43,606 nt of DNA from Parvularcula sp038745625 (GTDB lineage Bacteria > Pseudomonadota > Alphaproteobacteria > Caulobacterales > Parvularculaceae): the NCBI GenBank assembly GCA_038745625.1, contig JBCDLG010000013.1:1-43606 (forward strand). Direction: 5' to 3'. The notes under the pieces were generated by a model. It was not told the DNA's origin. It ran no database searches and saw only the letters and a program-made list of their open reading frames with translations. The translations under genes were made by a program, and so were the position numbers. Shown here piece after piece: positions 28,272-36,451 of this stretch (the stretch's first letter is position 1; the number at the start of each line of letters is the position of its first letter).

Positions 28272-28353
28272 TGGCCGCTCCTAGTGAACTTTCCCGCTGG
28301 CGCAAGCGTTTATGCGCCTTGCCAGCGGAGGAGCGGCTTTGGGCTCTCTTCCG

Positions 28354-28575
28354 TCAACAGCCGCGGGTGATGACCCATTCGTCTTCACCCAGATTGTCCA
28401 AATGGTAGCTGATGAAGCTATCAAGGTCGGCGCGGCTGCGGGACTTTGAGAGCTCGTTGAGCACCTCGCCGAGCAAGGCGTGCAGGACGGAGTCGGCCGA
28501 CTGCGACCCGTCGGCCTGCGCGGATGTGATGGCGCCGCCGACAACGCTTCTGGCAAGTGTGGTTTCTCCGGCCAT
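28354..28575 (-). CDS. Small hypothetical protein
   Basis: A 73-residue frame from ATG 28575, with GGAG about 11 bp upstream. It ends with DLDSFISYHLDNLGEDEWVITRGC. The body is polar and helical-looking, with no signal peptide and no recognised domain. The frame is open further upstream but without a convincing start. It lies 82 bp before the AEC gene on the same strand. It could be non-coding. Confidence 0.4.
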   Translation of the reverse strand: MAGETTLARSVVGGAITSAQADGSQSADSVLHALLGEVLNELSKSRSRADLDSFISYHLDNLGEDEWVITRGC

Positions 28576-28860
28576 CTGAGGCTCCGCTTCGATCGTTGAG
28601 CGGGTGATGGTGCCCGAGCGCTGCTCGCCGGACAATTGCGCTCGCACAAAGACGCTGATCCATAGGCGGAGGGTGGCCAGACGCAGACAAGCCCTCGGGG
28701 GGCTGGGGGGCGAGATGTTCCGAAGGCTAGGATCGATCCTGCGCCTGGCCTTCGGTGAGGATCGCAAGGGATTGCGGCGTCATTGTGGACCCAATGGGGC
28801 GTCTTAAGCGTCTTGCCCACAACCCTTGTCCTCGCGCGGTTTTGGATTAGCGTGAGGTTT

Positions 28861-29196
28861 ATGAGCACGACGACCCTCGGCCAGTCTCGGCCCAGCGCTT
28901 CTGTCTATTTCGACCGCCGCGAGCTCGATCGCCTGCTTCAGCTCTACGGGTTCTTTGTCGCGAAGGGCGATTGGAAGGACTACGCGATCGACGATTTGGC
29001 CGACCGGGCCGTCTTTTCCGTGTTCCGACGAGCCGCCGAGGCGCCGCTCTACCGCATCGAGAAACAGCCCAAACTGGCCAAGCGCCAGGGCGCGTGGTCG
29101 GTGGTGGCGATGGGCGGGCAGATCCTCAAGCGCGGCCACGATCTCGACCAGGTGCTGAAAGTCTTCGACGCCAAACGGTTCAAGGTGGTCAGCTAA
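28861..29196 (+). CDS. DUF2794 family protein
   Basis: The 111-residue protein matches the alphaproteobacterial DUF2794 family: FDRRELDRLLQLYGFFVAKG, then WKDYAIDDLADRAVFSVFRR, PLYRIEKQPKLAKRQGAW and LKRGHDLDQVLKVF. It is a soluble, basic cytoplasmic protein of unknown function. I choose ATG 28861 because the conserved region begins about 16 residues in. It is convergent with the Bax-inhibitor-like gene. Confidence 0.88.
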   Translation: MSTTTLGQSRPSASVYFDRRELDRLLQLYGFFVAKGDWKDYAIDDLADRAVFSVFRRAAEAPLYRIEKQPKLAKRQGAWSVVAMGGQILKRGHDLDQVLKVFDAKRFKVVS

Positions 29197-29225
29197 CAAA
29201 AAGCCCCGGCGCTATGGCCGGGGCT
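29197..29225 (-). terminator. Intrinsic terminator of the 29253 gene
   Basis: AGCCCCGGC (29202-29210) and GCCGGGGCT (29217-29225) form a 9-bp stem with a 6-nt loop. On the minus strand the stem is followed by TTTTT (29202-29198), so it terminates the gene at 29253-29966. On the plus strand it lies just after the DUF2794 stop but lacks a T-run, so it would work less well there. Confidence 0.85.
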
Positions 29226-29252
29226 CGATGTTCTGGTGGCTGCTCGCCGACC

Positions 29253-29966
29253 TTAATCGCGCATGATGCTCAACAGGTTCAGAACGTGGATGAAGAGCGT
29301 CACGAACGTGCCGTAGAGCGCAAAGGCGCCATAGATCGCGGCGCGCTCATTCGCTTCGCCCGCACCCTGTTGATAGAGGTTGCGGATCATCTGCGTCTCG
29401 TAAGCCGTGACCGCTGAGAAGACCAAAACCACGAGAGCCGAGACGCCAAAGCTCAAAAGCTCTGAGCCGAGGAAGATGTTGACCACGATCGCGATCAAGA
29501 GGCCGACCGACGCCATGAACAAGAACCGGCCCCAGCCTGAGAGGTCCTTCTTGGTCGTGTAGCCATAGAGAGACATGGCAAGGAACAACGAGGCGGTGAT
29601 GAAGAAGGCCTGTGCCACCATCCCGGCGAGGCCAAAGCCGACATAGGCGGCAATCACCGGCCCAATCAAAAGGCCCCAAAGCCCGACATAGGTTGCGTAG
29701 GCGCCATAGGCGACGGCGCGACTACCGCCCATGATCAGTTTGGGCGCAAAAAAGCCAAGGGCCAGAAGCCCAATGAAAGGGATGAACCGCAGGCCCATTG
29801 CGAATTGCAGGGCGGCTTGGTTGGTCAGGAAGAAAAACGCGACCAACGCCGTCCCGGCGATGCCGAGGGCCATATAGTTATAAACGCCGAGCATGTACTT
29901 GCGCAGGCCCTCGTCATAGGCGACCGCGCCGGTCTGCTCGCGATAAAGACGTTCCGTCTCAGACAT
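29253..29966 (-). CDS. Bax inhibitor-1/YccA family membrane protein
   Basis: The 237-residue inner-membrane protein has seven hydrophobic helices, as in the BI-1/YbhL/YccA family. The N-terminus is cytoplasmic (LYREQTGAVAYDEGLRKYMLG) and the final stretch ALYGTFVTLFIHVLNLLSIM is characteristic. TAYETQMIRN holds conserved polar residues of the last loop. I choose ATG 29966, preceded by AAGGAG. Family members act as ion (calcium/proton) leak channels or interact with FtsH proteases; which applies here is not known. Confidence 0.92.
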   Translation of the reverse strand: MSETERLYREQTGAVAYDEGLRKYMLGVYNYMALGIAGTALVAFFFLTNQAALQFAMGLRFIPFIGLLALGFFAPKLIMGGSRAVAYGAYATYVGLWGLLIGPVIAAYVGFGLAGMVAQAFFITASLFLAMSLYGYTTKKDLSGWGRFLFMASVGLLIAIVVNIFLGSELLSFGVSALVVLVFSAVTAYETQMIRNLYQQGAGEANERAAIYGAFALYGTFVTLFIHVLNLLSIMRD

Positions 29967-30126
29967 TCCAATCTCCTTGTGTGCAGTCATGATTGCGCAC
30001 TGGCGCTCAACGTAAGCGTCTCGCGCGCATGTTCAATCCTTGATGGCTGTCCGTTCATGGGACGCATGAGCGCTAGACGCGCTCGTTTTAACAACTCCCT
30101 GACGGGCCCGCGAGGTCCCGCTCCGC

Positions 30127-30795
30127 CTATCCGGTGCGCCGAAGGCGCCCGGCCAGGCGAAGGCCGGCGAGCCCAGCAACAAACAGCGGAAACGCCGCCG
30201 GGACGGGGATCGGATCCATTGGGGAATCAACAGGTGTGGTGCGGGTGAACTTCGCATAGGTGGCGAATTTGATGTCGCGGAGGTCGTTCATTGGAGTCTG
30301 AGCGCCCCCTGGACCAACCTCGTCATTGGCTTCATCAACCGCGTTGCGCGCGACGATGATGGCAACGCCGATGTCTCCGGTCGTGAGGGTCATGAGGTCG
30401 CCATACGGTATGGTGATGCCGCATGCCCCAGAAAGCAGCTCGTCACAGCCGCGCGTCCGCAACGGATCGGTATCAAAAAGGAACCGCGCTGGCGCGTTGA
30501 GAAAGACCTGATCAAGCAGCGCTTGCGCGGCCGCTTCGGCTTCGACGTCTGTTGCGAAGTCGAAGTCGCTGGCTTCATTGCAGCCGGAAAAAATGGCGGT
30601 GCAGGGGCCATCAGCGAAAGTGACGTCGTAGAGGACCCCGTTGACGTCGACGTCGGTCGCCCCAATGAGCTGAAAATCGGTCGTCAGTGGGTCGGCGATC
30701 ACAAGATCAGCCGCTAGGGCATTGGCCGCCCACATCAATGTGGCCGATACAATGGTGGTGATCGCGCCGAAAGCGCGCAAACTCGGTATCATCAT
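30127..30795 (-). CDS. Exported protein with VPxPA sorting tail (third copy of the tail type)
   Basis: The 222-residue protein starts with a signal peptide (MMIPSLRAFGAITTIVSATL, then MWAANALAADL, cut after ALA). It ends with PIPVPAAFP, a hydrophobic stretch (LFVAGLAGLRLA) and GRLRRTG: a PEP-CTERM-like sorting signal. Four cysteines (in GPCTAIFSGC and GCDELLSGAC) suggest two disulphides in the exported body. Body sequence does not match the tandem pair at 5-6.5 kb except in the tail and general type. It is divergent from the zinc metalloprotease gene, with 248 bp between. Function unknown. Confidence 0.75.
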   Translation of the reverse strand: MMIPSLRAFGAITTIVSATLMWAANALAADLVIADPLTTDFQLIGATDVDVNGVLYDVTFADGPCTAIFSGCNEASDFDFATDVEAEAAAQALLDQVFLNAPARFLFDTDPLRTRGCDELLSGACGITIPYGDLMTLTTGDIGVAIIVARNAVDEANDEVGPGGAQTPMNDLRDIKFATYAKFTRTTPVDSPMDPIPVPAAFPLFVAGLAGLRLAGRLRRTG

Positions 30796-31043
30796 GACTT
30801 CCCCTCATGTTGTGCAACGCCGCGGCCCAAAGGCGTGTCCCGAAACGTTACACTTTGACGAAGCCGGAAGCTGGGACCTTTGTAAAGTCTCCAAGACGCT
30901 GGCCCCTGGCGCTGGTGCAGTTCTTGCCAGGACTTGAGCAAAATCTTGCGCCTTGCCGCCCGGCCGTTAGGGTTTCGTTTACCTTTAGACGCGGGCAGCG
31001 GCTCGCTGGTGCAGTGCGAAGCTAGGCCTCTTGGGGAAGTCAC

Positions 31044-33560
31044 ATGATGAAATTTGGGCGCGTTGGCCTTTTGGGCGTGTGTCTTGCTTTGGCGCTGCCG
31101 GGGTTCAGCGTAGCGATCGCCCAGGATGAGGAGGACGACGGTCTGCCCACCGTGGACGAGGCGATGGAGGGGATGGAAGCCGAGGAGGGCCTCTTTCCCA
31201 TCTACAAGGACCCAGAGACGGGCGAGCTTTATCTTGAGATTGCGGAGGAGCAGCTCGGCGAAGAGTTCATCGCCTTCAACTATATCGAGAACAGTGTTCT
31301 CGAGGCTGGCGGCTTCCGCGGCGAGTATGGAAGCCAGAGCATTCTGCGTTTCGATCGCTATTACGGCTCGATCGAGGTGACCGAGGTCAACACCTCCTTC
31401 CTTTTCGACGAAGACAACGCCATTTCCCGCGCGGCTGACGCGAACATTTCGGACGCGATCCTCACCAGCCTTGAGATCATCGCTATCACCGAGAGCGACG
31501 AAGGCGACAGCTTCATCGTGAGTGCGGACGATCTTCTCCTCGACGAGACATTGGAAATTGTCCGTAGCCTGCCGGGTCGTTACTCAAGCGGCTTTGAGGT
31601 GGGGGACCTGACGCGGTCGACCAAGGTCGCCGAGGTCAGGAACTATCCTGAGAACATCGATTTCGTTGTCGATTATGTCTTCTACAACCCCATGCCTTTC
31701 GGCGACAGCTCGGAGGCGATAACCGACGAGCGGAGCATCACGGTCAAGGTGCAGCACTCCTTCATTGCGATGCCTGATGACGGTTTCACGCCGCGCCTCG
31801 ATGACTACCGGGTCGGTTATTTCACCGACCGCAAAACCATTCTCACCAGCGATGCGGCAGCGCCCTATGGCGATCTTATCAATCGCTGGCGCCTTGTGAA
31901 AAAAGATCCGGAGGCGGAGATCAGCGATCCGGTCGAGCCGATCACGTGGTGGATCGAGAACACCACGCCCCACGAGCTGCGCGACGCTGTACGCGAGGGC
32001 GTTCTGGCCTGGAACGAGGCTTTTGAAGCGGCGGGCTTCTCCAATGCGATTGAGGTCAAGGTGCAGCCCGATGATGCTGCGTGGGATGCAGGGGACATTC
32101 GCTACAACGTGCTGCGCTGGTCGTCGTCGCCGGTCCCTCCTTTTGGCGGCTATGGCCCCAGCTTCACCAATCCCCGCACGGGCGAAATTCTGGGTGCGGA
32201 TATCATGCTCGAGCTCAGCTATCTCTTCCGCTATGATCGCTTGGTGACGGCGTTTGACGGCTCGGCGCTTGCCCTTGAGGCCGACGAGCATGCGCATGAG
32301 GGGCATCTTTGCACCGCTGGGCACGAAAAACATGCCGGTCTGATGTTTGGCGCCGCGGCACTGCAAGCTGCTGGTGGCACCGAAGAGGAAATCCAAGAGC
32401 TTGTTCGGCAAAGCCTCGTCAGCCTTATCATGCACGAGGTCGGCCACACGCTGGGCCTCAGCCACAACATGAAAGCGACCTCCGTTTACGGACCAGATGA
32501 GGTGCATAATGCTGCCATCACCAAGGGCGCGCCATCGGGCTCTGTGATGGACTACCACGCGCCCAACCTCGCACCGGTTGGCGTTGAGCAAGGCGATTTC
32601 GATCACACGCGGGTGGGGTACTACGACATCTGGGCGATCGGGTTTGGCTACAATCCCGATCTCGATGATCCGGAGGCGCGGGCGGCGCATCTTGCGCAAT
32701 CGGCCTTGCCTGAACACGCCTTCGGCAATGACTATGATGTCGTGTCCTCTTGGGGTCGGGGCGTTGATCCGCGGACCAATATTTACGATATGTCGAGCGA
32801 TCCGGTGGCCTACGCCATCGACCGGATCGAGCTCGTCCAAAGCGTCATCCCAACGCTGCTCGATGGCTACACCGGTGAAGACAGCTACGCGGCGCTGCGT
32901 AACAGTTTCTACACCGCGCTGCTGCAGCAGACCCGGATGGGCGTTGTGATGGCGCGCCAGGTTGGCGGCGTCTATGTCGAGCGGATCGATCCATCGCAGG
33001 CGACGGACAAAGCACCCTATACGCCGGTGCCGCGAGCCCAGCAGCGCGCGGCGGTCAAAGCTCTGGGCGATTACATCTTTGCAGCCGACGCCTTTGAGAC
33101 GCCGCAAGACCTCTTGCAGCATATCCAGGTCCAGCGGCGCGGGTTCGACCTTTATTGGGGGTCGGAAGATCCCAAGATGCACGCCTTCGTTTTAAGCGCA
33201 CAGCGGAGCGCTCTCTTGCACCTCATGAGCGAGACTGTTCTCACGCGGATGGTCGACTCGGAGCTTTACGGCAACACCTATTCCCCGACGGAGATGTTCC
33301 TCGATTTGAACGAGGCGATTGTCGGCCGCGACCTGATCGGTGTGCCCAACGACTTTCGCAAGAACCTCCAGGTCGAGTACGTCAGGCGCCTGGTGATCAT
33401 GGCCTATGGCTACGGCTATTCGCCAGCGTTGCAGTCGGCGGCCTTTGCAGCCGTCGAGGACATCCGGTCACGCTTTACGTTGATCCCGGACCTTTTCCTG
33501 CCGGCCGAAACACGGGCCCACCGCGCCGCCATCCGTATGGAGCTCAGCTGGCTGAAATAG
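31044..33560 (+). CDS. Zinc-dependent metalloprotease, DUF4953/DUF5117-type
   Basis: The 838-residue protein has a signal peptide ending near residue 26 (FSVAIAQ) and is therefore exported. The zinc motif HEVGHTLGLSH places ligands at His464, His468 and His474, with Glu465 as general base; this is the metzincin-type HExxHxxGxxH. The region from about 50 to 200 (PIYKDPETGELYLEI, SILRFDRYYGSIEV) resembles the N-terminal domains of large periplasmic metalloproteases in Bacteroidetes and Proteobacteria. The protein end abuts the rsmB stop on the other strand, with no terminator visible. Targets are unknown. Confidence 0.9.
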   Translation: MMKFGRVGLLGVCLALALPGFSVAIAQDEEDDGLPTVDEAMEGMEAEEGLFPIYKDPETGELYLEIAEEQLGEEFIAFNYIENSVLEAGGFRGEYGSQSILRFDRYYGSIEVTEVNTSFLFDEDNAISRAADANISDAILTSLEIIAITESDEGDSFIVSADDLLLDETLEIVRSLPGRYSSGFEVGDLTRSTKVAEVRNYPENIDFVVDYVFYNPMPFGDSSEAITDERSITVKVQHSFIAMPDDGFTPRLDDYRVGYFTDRKTILTSDAAAPYGDLINRWRLVKKDPEAEISDPVEPITWWIENTTPHELRDAVREGVLAWNEAFEAAGFSNAIEVKVQPDDAAWDAGDIRYNVLRWSSSPVPPFGGYGPSFTNPRTGEILGADIMLELSYLFRYDRLVTAFDGSALALEADEHAHEGHLCTAGHEKHAGLMFGAAALQAAGGTEEEIQELVRQSLVSLIMHEVGHTLGLSHNMKATSVYGPDEVHNAAITKGAPSGSVMDYHAPNLAPVGVEQGDFDHTRVGYYDIWAIGFGYNPDLDDPEARAAHLAQSALPEHAFGNDYDVVSSWGRGVDPRTNIYDMSSDPVAYAIDRIELVQSVIPTLLDGYTGEDSYAALRNSFYTALLQQTRMGVVMARQVGGVYVERIDPSQATDKAPYTPVPRAQQRAAVKALGDYIFAADAFETPQDLLQHIQVQRRGFDLYWGSEDPKMHAFVLSAQRSALLHLMSETVLTRMVDSELYGNTYSPTEMFLDLNEAIVGRDLIGVPNDFRKNLQVEYVRRLVIMAYGYGYSPALQSAAFAAVEDIRSRFTLIPDLFLPAETRAHRAAIRMELSWLK

Positions 33561-34934
33561 TCAGCCCGCTTTCACGAGCCTTGCGACGAAAAAGCCGTCC
33601 ATCCCGCCTTTGTCGACAAGCCTGTGGGGCAGGGACCGGACGTCGCCCTCCTTGTTGATCACAGGCAAGTCAGCGACTTCGTCTGCAGTGATCGGCTCGC
33701 GAGCGAGGCCTTTGTGGCGACCAAGCGCCTTGGCGATCTGCTCCTCGCCTTCTTCGCGAAGGAGCGAGCAGACGGCGTAGACCAGCGTGCCGCCCGGCCG
33801 CAGCATTTCCAGCGCCTTATCGATCATCCTTGCCTGCAGGCGCACGAGATCGGGCACCTGGGTCTCCCGTGCGGTCCACAGAAGATCAGGGTTTCGCCTA
33901 ATCGTTCCCGTCGCGCTGCAGGGCGCATCAAGGAGGATGCGGTCGGCTTTCTGCGGCGGGTCCCACTTAAGGATGTCCTCCTCGAGCACCACCGCTTTCA
34001 GCTTCGTGCGTTCAAGATTTTCCTTGAGGCGTTCGATGCGCGGGCCACTATGGTCAGCGGCAAAGACATCCGCCCCGGTCGTAGCAAGCTGCATGGTTTT
34101 CCCGCCCGGCGCTGCGCAAAGGTCATAGACCCGCTCGCCGGGCTGGGCGTTCAGCACCTTCGCAGGAAGGGTCGCGGCGACGTCTTGCACCCAGAAGTCA
34201 CCTTCCTCGAAACCAGGCAATTCCTGAACGCGGGTGCTTTCCATACGGATGGTCTGCGGCCCGATCCTCTCAAAGGGCCGTTCACCCAGTGCGTTGGACA
34301 TGGTCTCTAGGTCTTTGGCGGTGAGGTCGAGGGGTGCCTCACGGCGATGGGCGTCCGCGATCGCGGCGGCCGTCTTGGCGCCATGGGCGCGGGCGAGACT
34401 GCGCCAGAGCCAGCCCGGCGTATCGACGCGCGCCTCCACGCCTTGGGCCTTTTTCGCACCCGTCTCAGCAAGGCGCCGGGCCACGGCGTTGACGAGCTTC
34501 TGATAGCCTTTGGTCTCAACCCGGAGTTTCGAAAGCTCCACCGCCGACCAGGCCGCCGCATGGGCTTCGGTCCCCATCAGGCATAGCTGCGCGGCGGTGA
34601 TCCGCAGGATGTCGCGCAGATGGGTCTGTTTTGGCTTCAGTGGCTCGCGCAGATAGGTGGCAATCACCTCATCGAGCGTGCCGCGGCGGCGCAGCGTGGT
34701 CGATGCCAAGGCGCGGCAGAACCCGCGGTCGCTGCCCTCCAGCGCATTGAACGACCGGCACTCATCGAGCGCCTGGTCCAGTGTCATCCCGCGGGTCGTC
34801 ATGCGCAGAAGATCAAGCGCTGCATCACGGGATGCGATCCCTGGCGGGAGCGGCTGGCGCTCTTCGTCCTCTCCGGCGCGTTTACTCCCCCTTGAGTCGT
34901 CGCTACGATCATGGGGTCTAGGGCTTGGCGGCAT
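33561..34934 (-). CDS. rsmB: 16S rRNA m5C967 methyltransferase RsmB-type
   Basis: The 457-residue protein methylates cytosine in 16S rRNA using S-adenosylmethionine. An N-terminal NusB-like domain (about 32-155) is followed by the methyltransferase domain. Motif I is DLCAAPGGKT (271-280). Motif IV is DAPCSATG (336-343, Cys339) and motif VI is YAVCS with the nucleophile Cys389. ATG 34934 is only 4 bp from the divergent start at 34939; a shorter N-terminus is possible as the first 30 residues are charged and of low complexity. RsmF or another m5C enzyme is less likely given the NusB domain. Confidence 0.92.
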   Translation of the reverse strand: MPPSPRPHDRSDDSRGSKRAGEDEERQPLPPGIASRDAALDLLRMTTRGMTLDQALDECRSFNALEGSDRGFCRALASTTLRRRGTLDEVIATYLREPLKPKQTHLRDILRITAAQLCLMGTEAHAAAWSAVELSKLRVETKGYQKLVNAVARRLAETGAKKAQGVEARVDTPGWLWRSLARAHGAKTAAAIADAHRREAPLDLTAKDLETMSNALGERPFERIGPQTIRMESTRVQELPGFEEGDFWVQDVAATLPAKVLNAQPGERVYDLCAAPGGKTMQLATTGADVFAADHSGPRIERLKENLERTKLKAVVLEEDILKWDPPQKADRILLDAPCSATGTIRRNPDLLWTARETQVPDLVRLQARMIDKALEMLRPGGTLVYAVCSLLREEGEEQIAKALGRHKGLAREPITADEVADLPVINKEGDVRSLPHRLVDKGGMDGFFVARLVKAG

Positions 34935-34938
34935 AAGA

Positions 34939-35661
34939 ATGAAAAATCTCGTCTTGGCGGCAGGGGCCGCGTTGCTGATGATCGGGGGGGCACATGCTCA
35001 GGCGGATGCGCTTGGCACGTCCTCCGGAATCCGCAACCCTTCTGCGCCGCTGACGAGCCTGCACGCGGAAGCCTTGATCCCGGTCATCCAGCAAATGGGC
35101 CTTCAGCTTGATGGTGTCACCTTGCCCGCGGGCGAAAGGGTGCTGCTGGTGACGGCCAAGGACGGGACGCAGTTTCAGATCACGCCGATGGCCTGCGATG
35201 ATCGTGGCCGCTGCCGCGGCATGCACCTCGTCACCCTGTTCCAAACCGATGCCGACCACCGCACCGTGGCTGCTTTCAACTACCGCTATGCCTATGTTTC
35301 TGCGGGTTTGAGCGGTGATGATGTCGCCTATCTCTCGCGCTATGAGGTGGCCGATTTCGGCATGCCCCGCGGCAATGTGGCGGTGACCATCGGGCTCTTC
35401 CTGGAGACGGCGGCGCTGTTCGGCGAGCAACTCGCGGCCTCGACCGGGGAGCTGCAAAAGCCGCCATCCGCCGATGATCTCTCGGCCAATGGCCTCAACA
35501 TGCAAAGCCTCTGGGCCACGGCGCCCCAATTTGCCGATGCCCCGCCGGTCGCGCCCCGGCATCCCCATGTCATCAGCTTTGAGGAAACCGCTCGGGTGGT
35601 GGAAACCTTCGTCCGCGCCGAGGCCATTTATCCTGGCCGGATCATGAATCCGGTCGACTAG
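34939..35661 (+). CDS. Exported YbjN-domain-like protein
   Basis: The 240-residue protein begins with a signal peptide (MKNLVLAAGAALLMIGGAHA), so it is exported; this decides the start, although a longer frame is open upstream. Residues about 40-165 have the alternating pattern of the YbjN/type III chaperone-like fold (LIPVIQQMGLQL, KDGTQFQITPM, FNYRYAYVSAGLSGD). A Cys pair in MACDDRGRCRGMH may be redox-active or structural. The C-terminal end is Pro-rich and then helical. YbjN assignment is tentative. Confidence 0.65.
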   Translation: MKNLVLAAGAALLMIGGAHAQADALGTSSGIRNPSAPLTSLHAEALIPVIQQMGLQLDGVTLPAGERVLLVTAKDGTQFQITPMACDDRGRCRGMHLVTLFQTDADHRTVAAFNYRYAYVSAGLSGDDVAYLSRYEVADFGMPRGNVAVTIGLFLETAALFGEQLAASTGELQKPPSADDLSANGLNMQSLWATAPQFADAPPVAPRHPHVISFEETARVVETFVRAEAIYPGRIMNPVD

Positions 35662-35724
35662 CCGTGCTGAGGTGAGCTTGCCCTTGCCAACCCGCCCCCA
35701 AGGGTCCCATACGGGGCCTTCAAA

Positions 35725-35801
35725 GCACCCATAGCTCAGCTGGATAGAGCGCTGCCCTCCGAAGGCAGAGGTCTGAGGTTCGAATCCTCATGGGTGCGCC
35801 A
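35725..35801 (+). tRNA. tRNA-Arg (anticodon CCG)
   Basis: The 77-nt sequence folds as a cloverleaf. The acceptor stem is GCACCCA (35725-35731) with TGGGTGC (35791-35797). The anticodon stem CTGCC/GGCAG encloses the loop CTCCGAA with anticodon CCG at 35759-35761, and the T-arm has GGTTCGAATCC. The discriminator is G, and the CCA end is encoded (35799-35801). It reads the arginine codon CGG. Confidence 0.97.
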
Positions 35802-35854
35802 CGCTTTCTGGATATAGCGTTCGCTTTGAGAGTTCCGGTCATTGGCATGCGGTA

Positions 35855-36436
35855 TCATTGTTCGACCACACGCAGTGTGAGAGACGCCTTGCGCGAGCGT
35901 GGCCTTCGAGCGCCTTTGATGAGGTCAGACTTTCGAGCTGTGATCCCATGGCGCCATTTGTGGCGGGCGGGACCCGTTAGGATAAGAAGATCTCTCGGTT
36001 CCAAGACCACATGCTCCTTGTGCTGTATGCCTTCCTTCGAGAAATCCATCATGCAAGTGGAACCAAGGCTTAAAGAGACGATCGTGTCTCCAAAGCACGG
36101 CAGTCAATCAATATGCGGAGCGATGCCTTGGCCGGGTAGGTACTCGTTGACGATGATTTGATTGGGTTCGACTTGGAACAGTTCCTTGGGCATAATCCGT
36201 AAAGTGATGAAGCGGAACGCTGTGGGGAGCGGTCCAAGCCAATCTTCAGGCTCAACGCTCCGGTCGCGAAGCTGCTGACCGTTGGCTTTTGCGGTACAGC
36301 TATGCCGCGGCTCAAACTGCTCCCAGCGACGCCAGGTTCTCTGCCAGATCGAACGCTTGGATATCTCAAGATTTTCCGCGACAGGCCCTGCGAAATTGGC
36401 CAGCATGCACATAGAGAGCATCAGCCAAAAGAGCAT
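35855..36436 (-). pseudogene. AlkB-like 2OG-Fe(II) dioxygenase with an internal TGA
   Basis: AlkB-family enzymes repair alkylated nucleic acids by oxidative demethylation. On the minus strand a single frame runs from ATG 36436 to the stop at 35855 (193 codons if the internal stop is read through, the usual family length), broken by TGA at 36106-36104. Before it: NQIIVNEYLPGQGIAPHID, with the Fe ligands in PHID (His108, Asp110). After it: LPCFGDTIVSLSLGS, then ARHKWRHGI, with the second Fe histidine, and ASLTLRVV, with the 2-oxoglutarate arginine. Thus all catalytic residues remain. The first 30 residues are hydrophobic and unlike AlkB. A nonsense mutation is most likely; recoding or a sequencing error is possible. 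It lies 53 bp after tRNA-Arg. Confidence 0.75.
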
Positions 36437-36451
36437 AGGAGAGGCGAAAGC

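Noticed and set aside
28281..28868. 195-residue minus-strand open frame
   Set aside because: It is Pro/Ser/Arg-rich and overlaps the start of DUF2794; the frame at 28354-28575 is the better candidate there.
35725..35801. Search for a duplicate tRNA-Arg 3' end as attachment site
   Set aside because: No second copy was seen within the window, so no attachment site is claimed.
35790..36161. 123-residue plus-strand frame after tRNA-Arg
   Set aside because: It begins in the tRNA 3' end and lies opposite the AlkB-like frame, whose motifs are clear.
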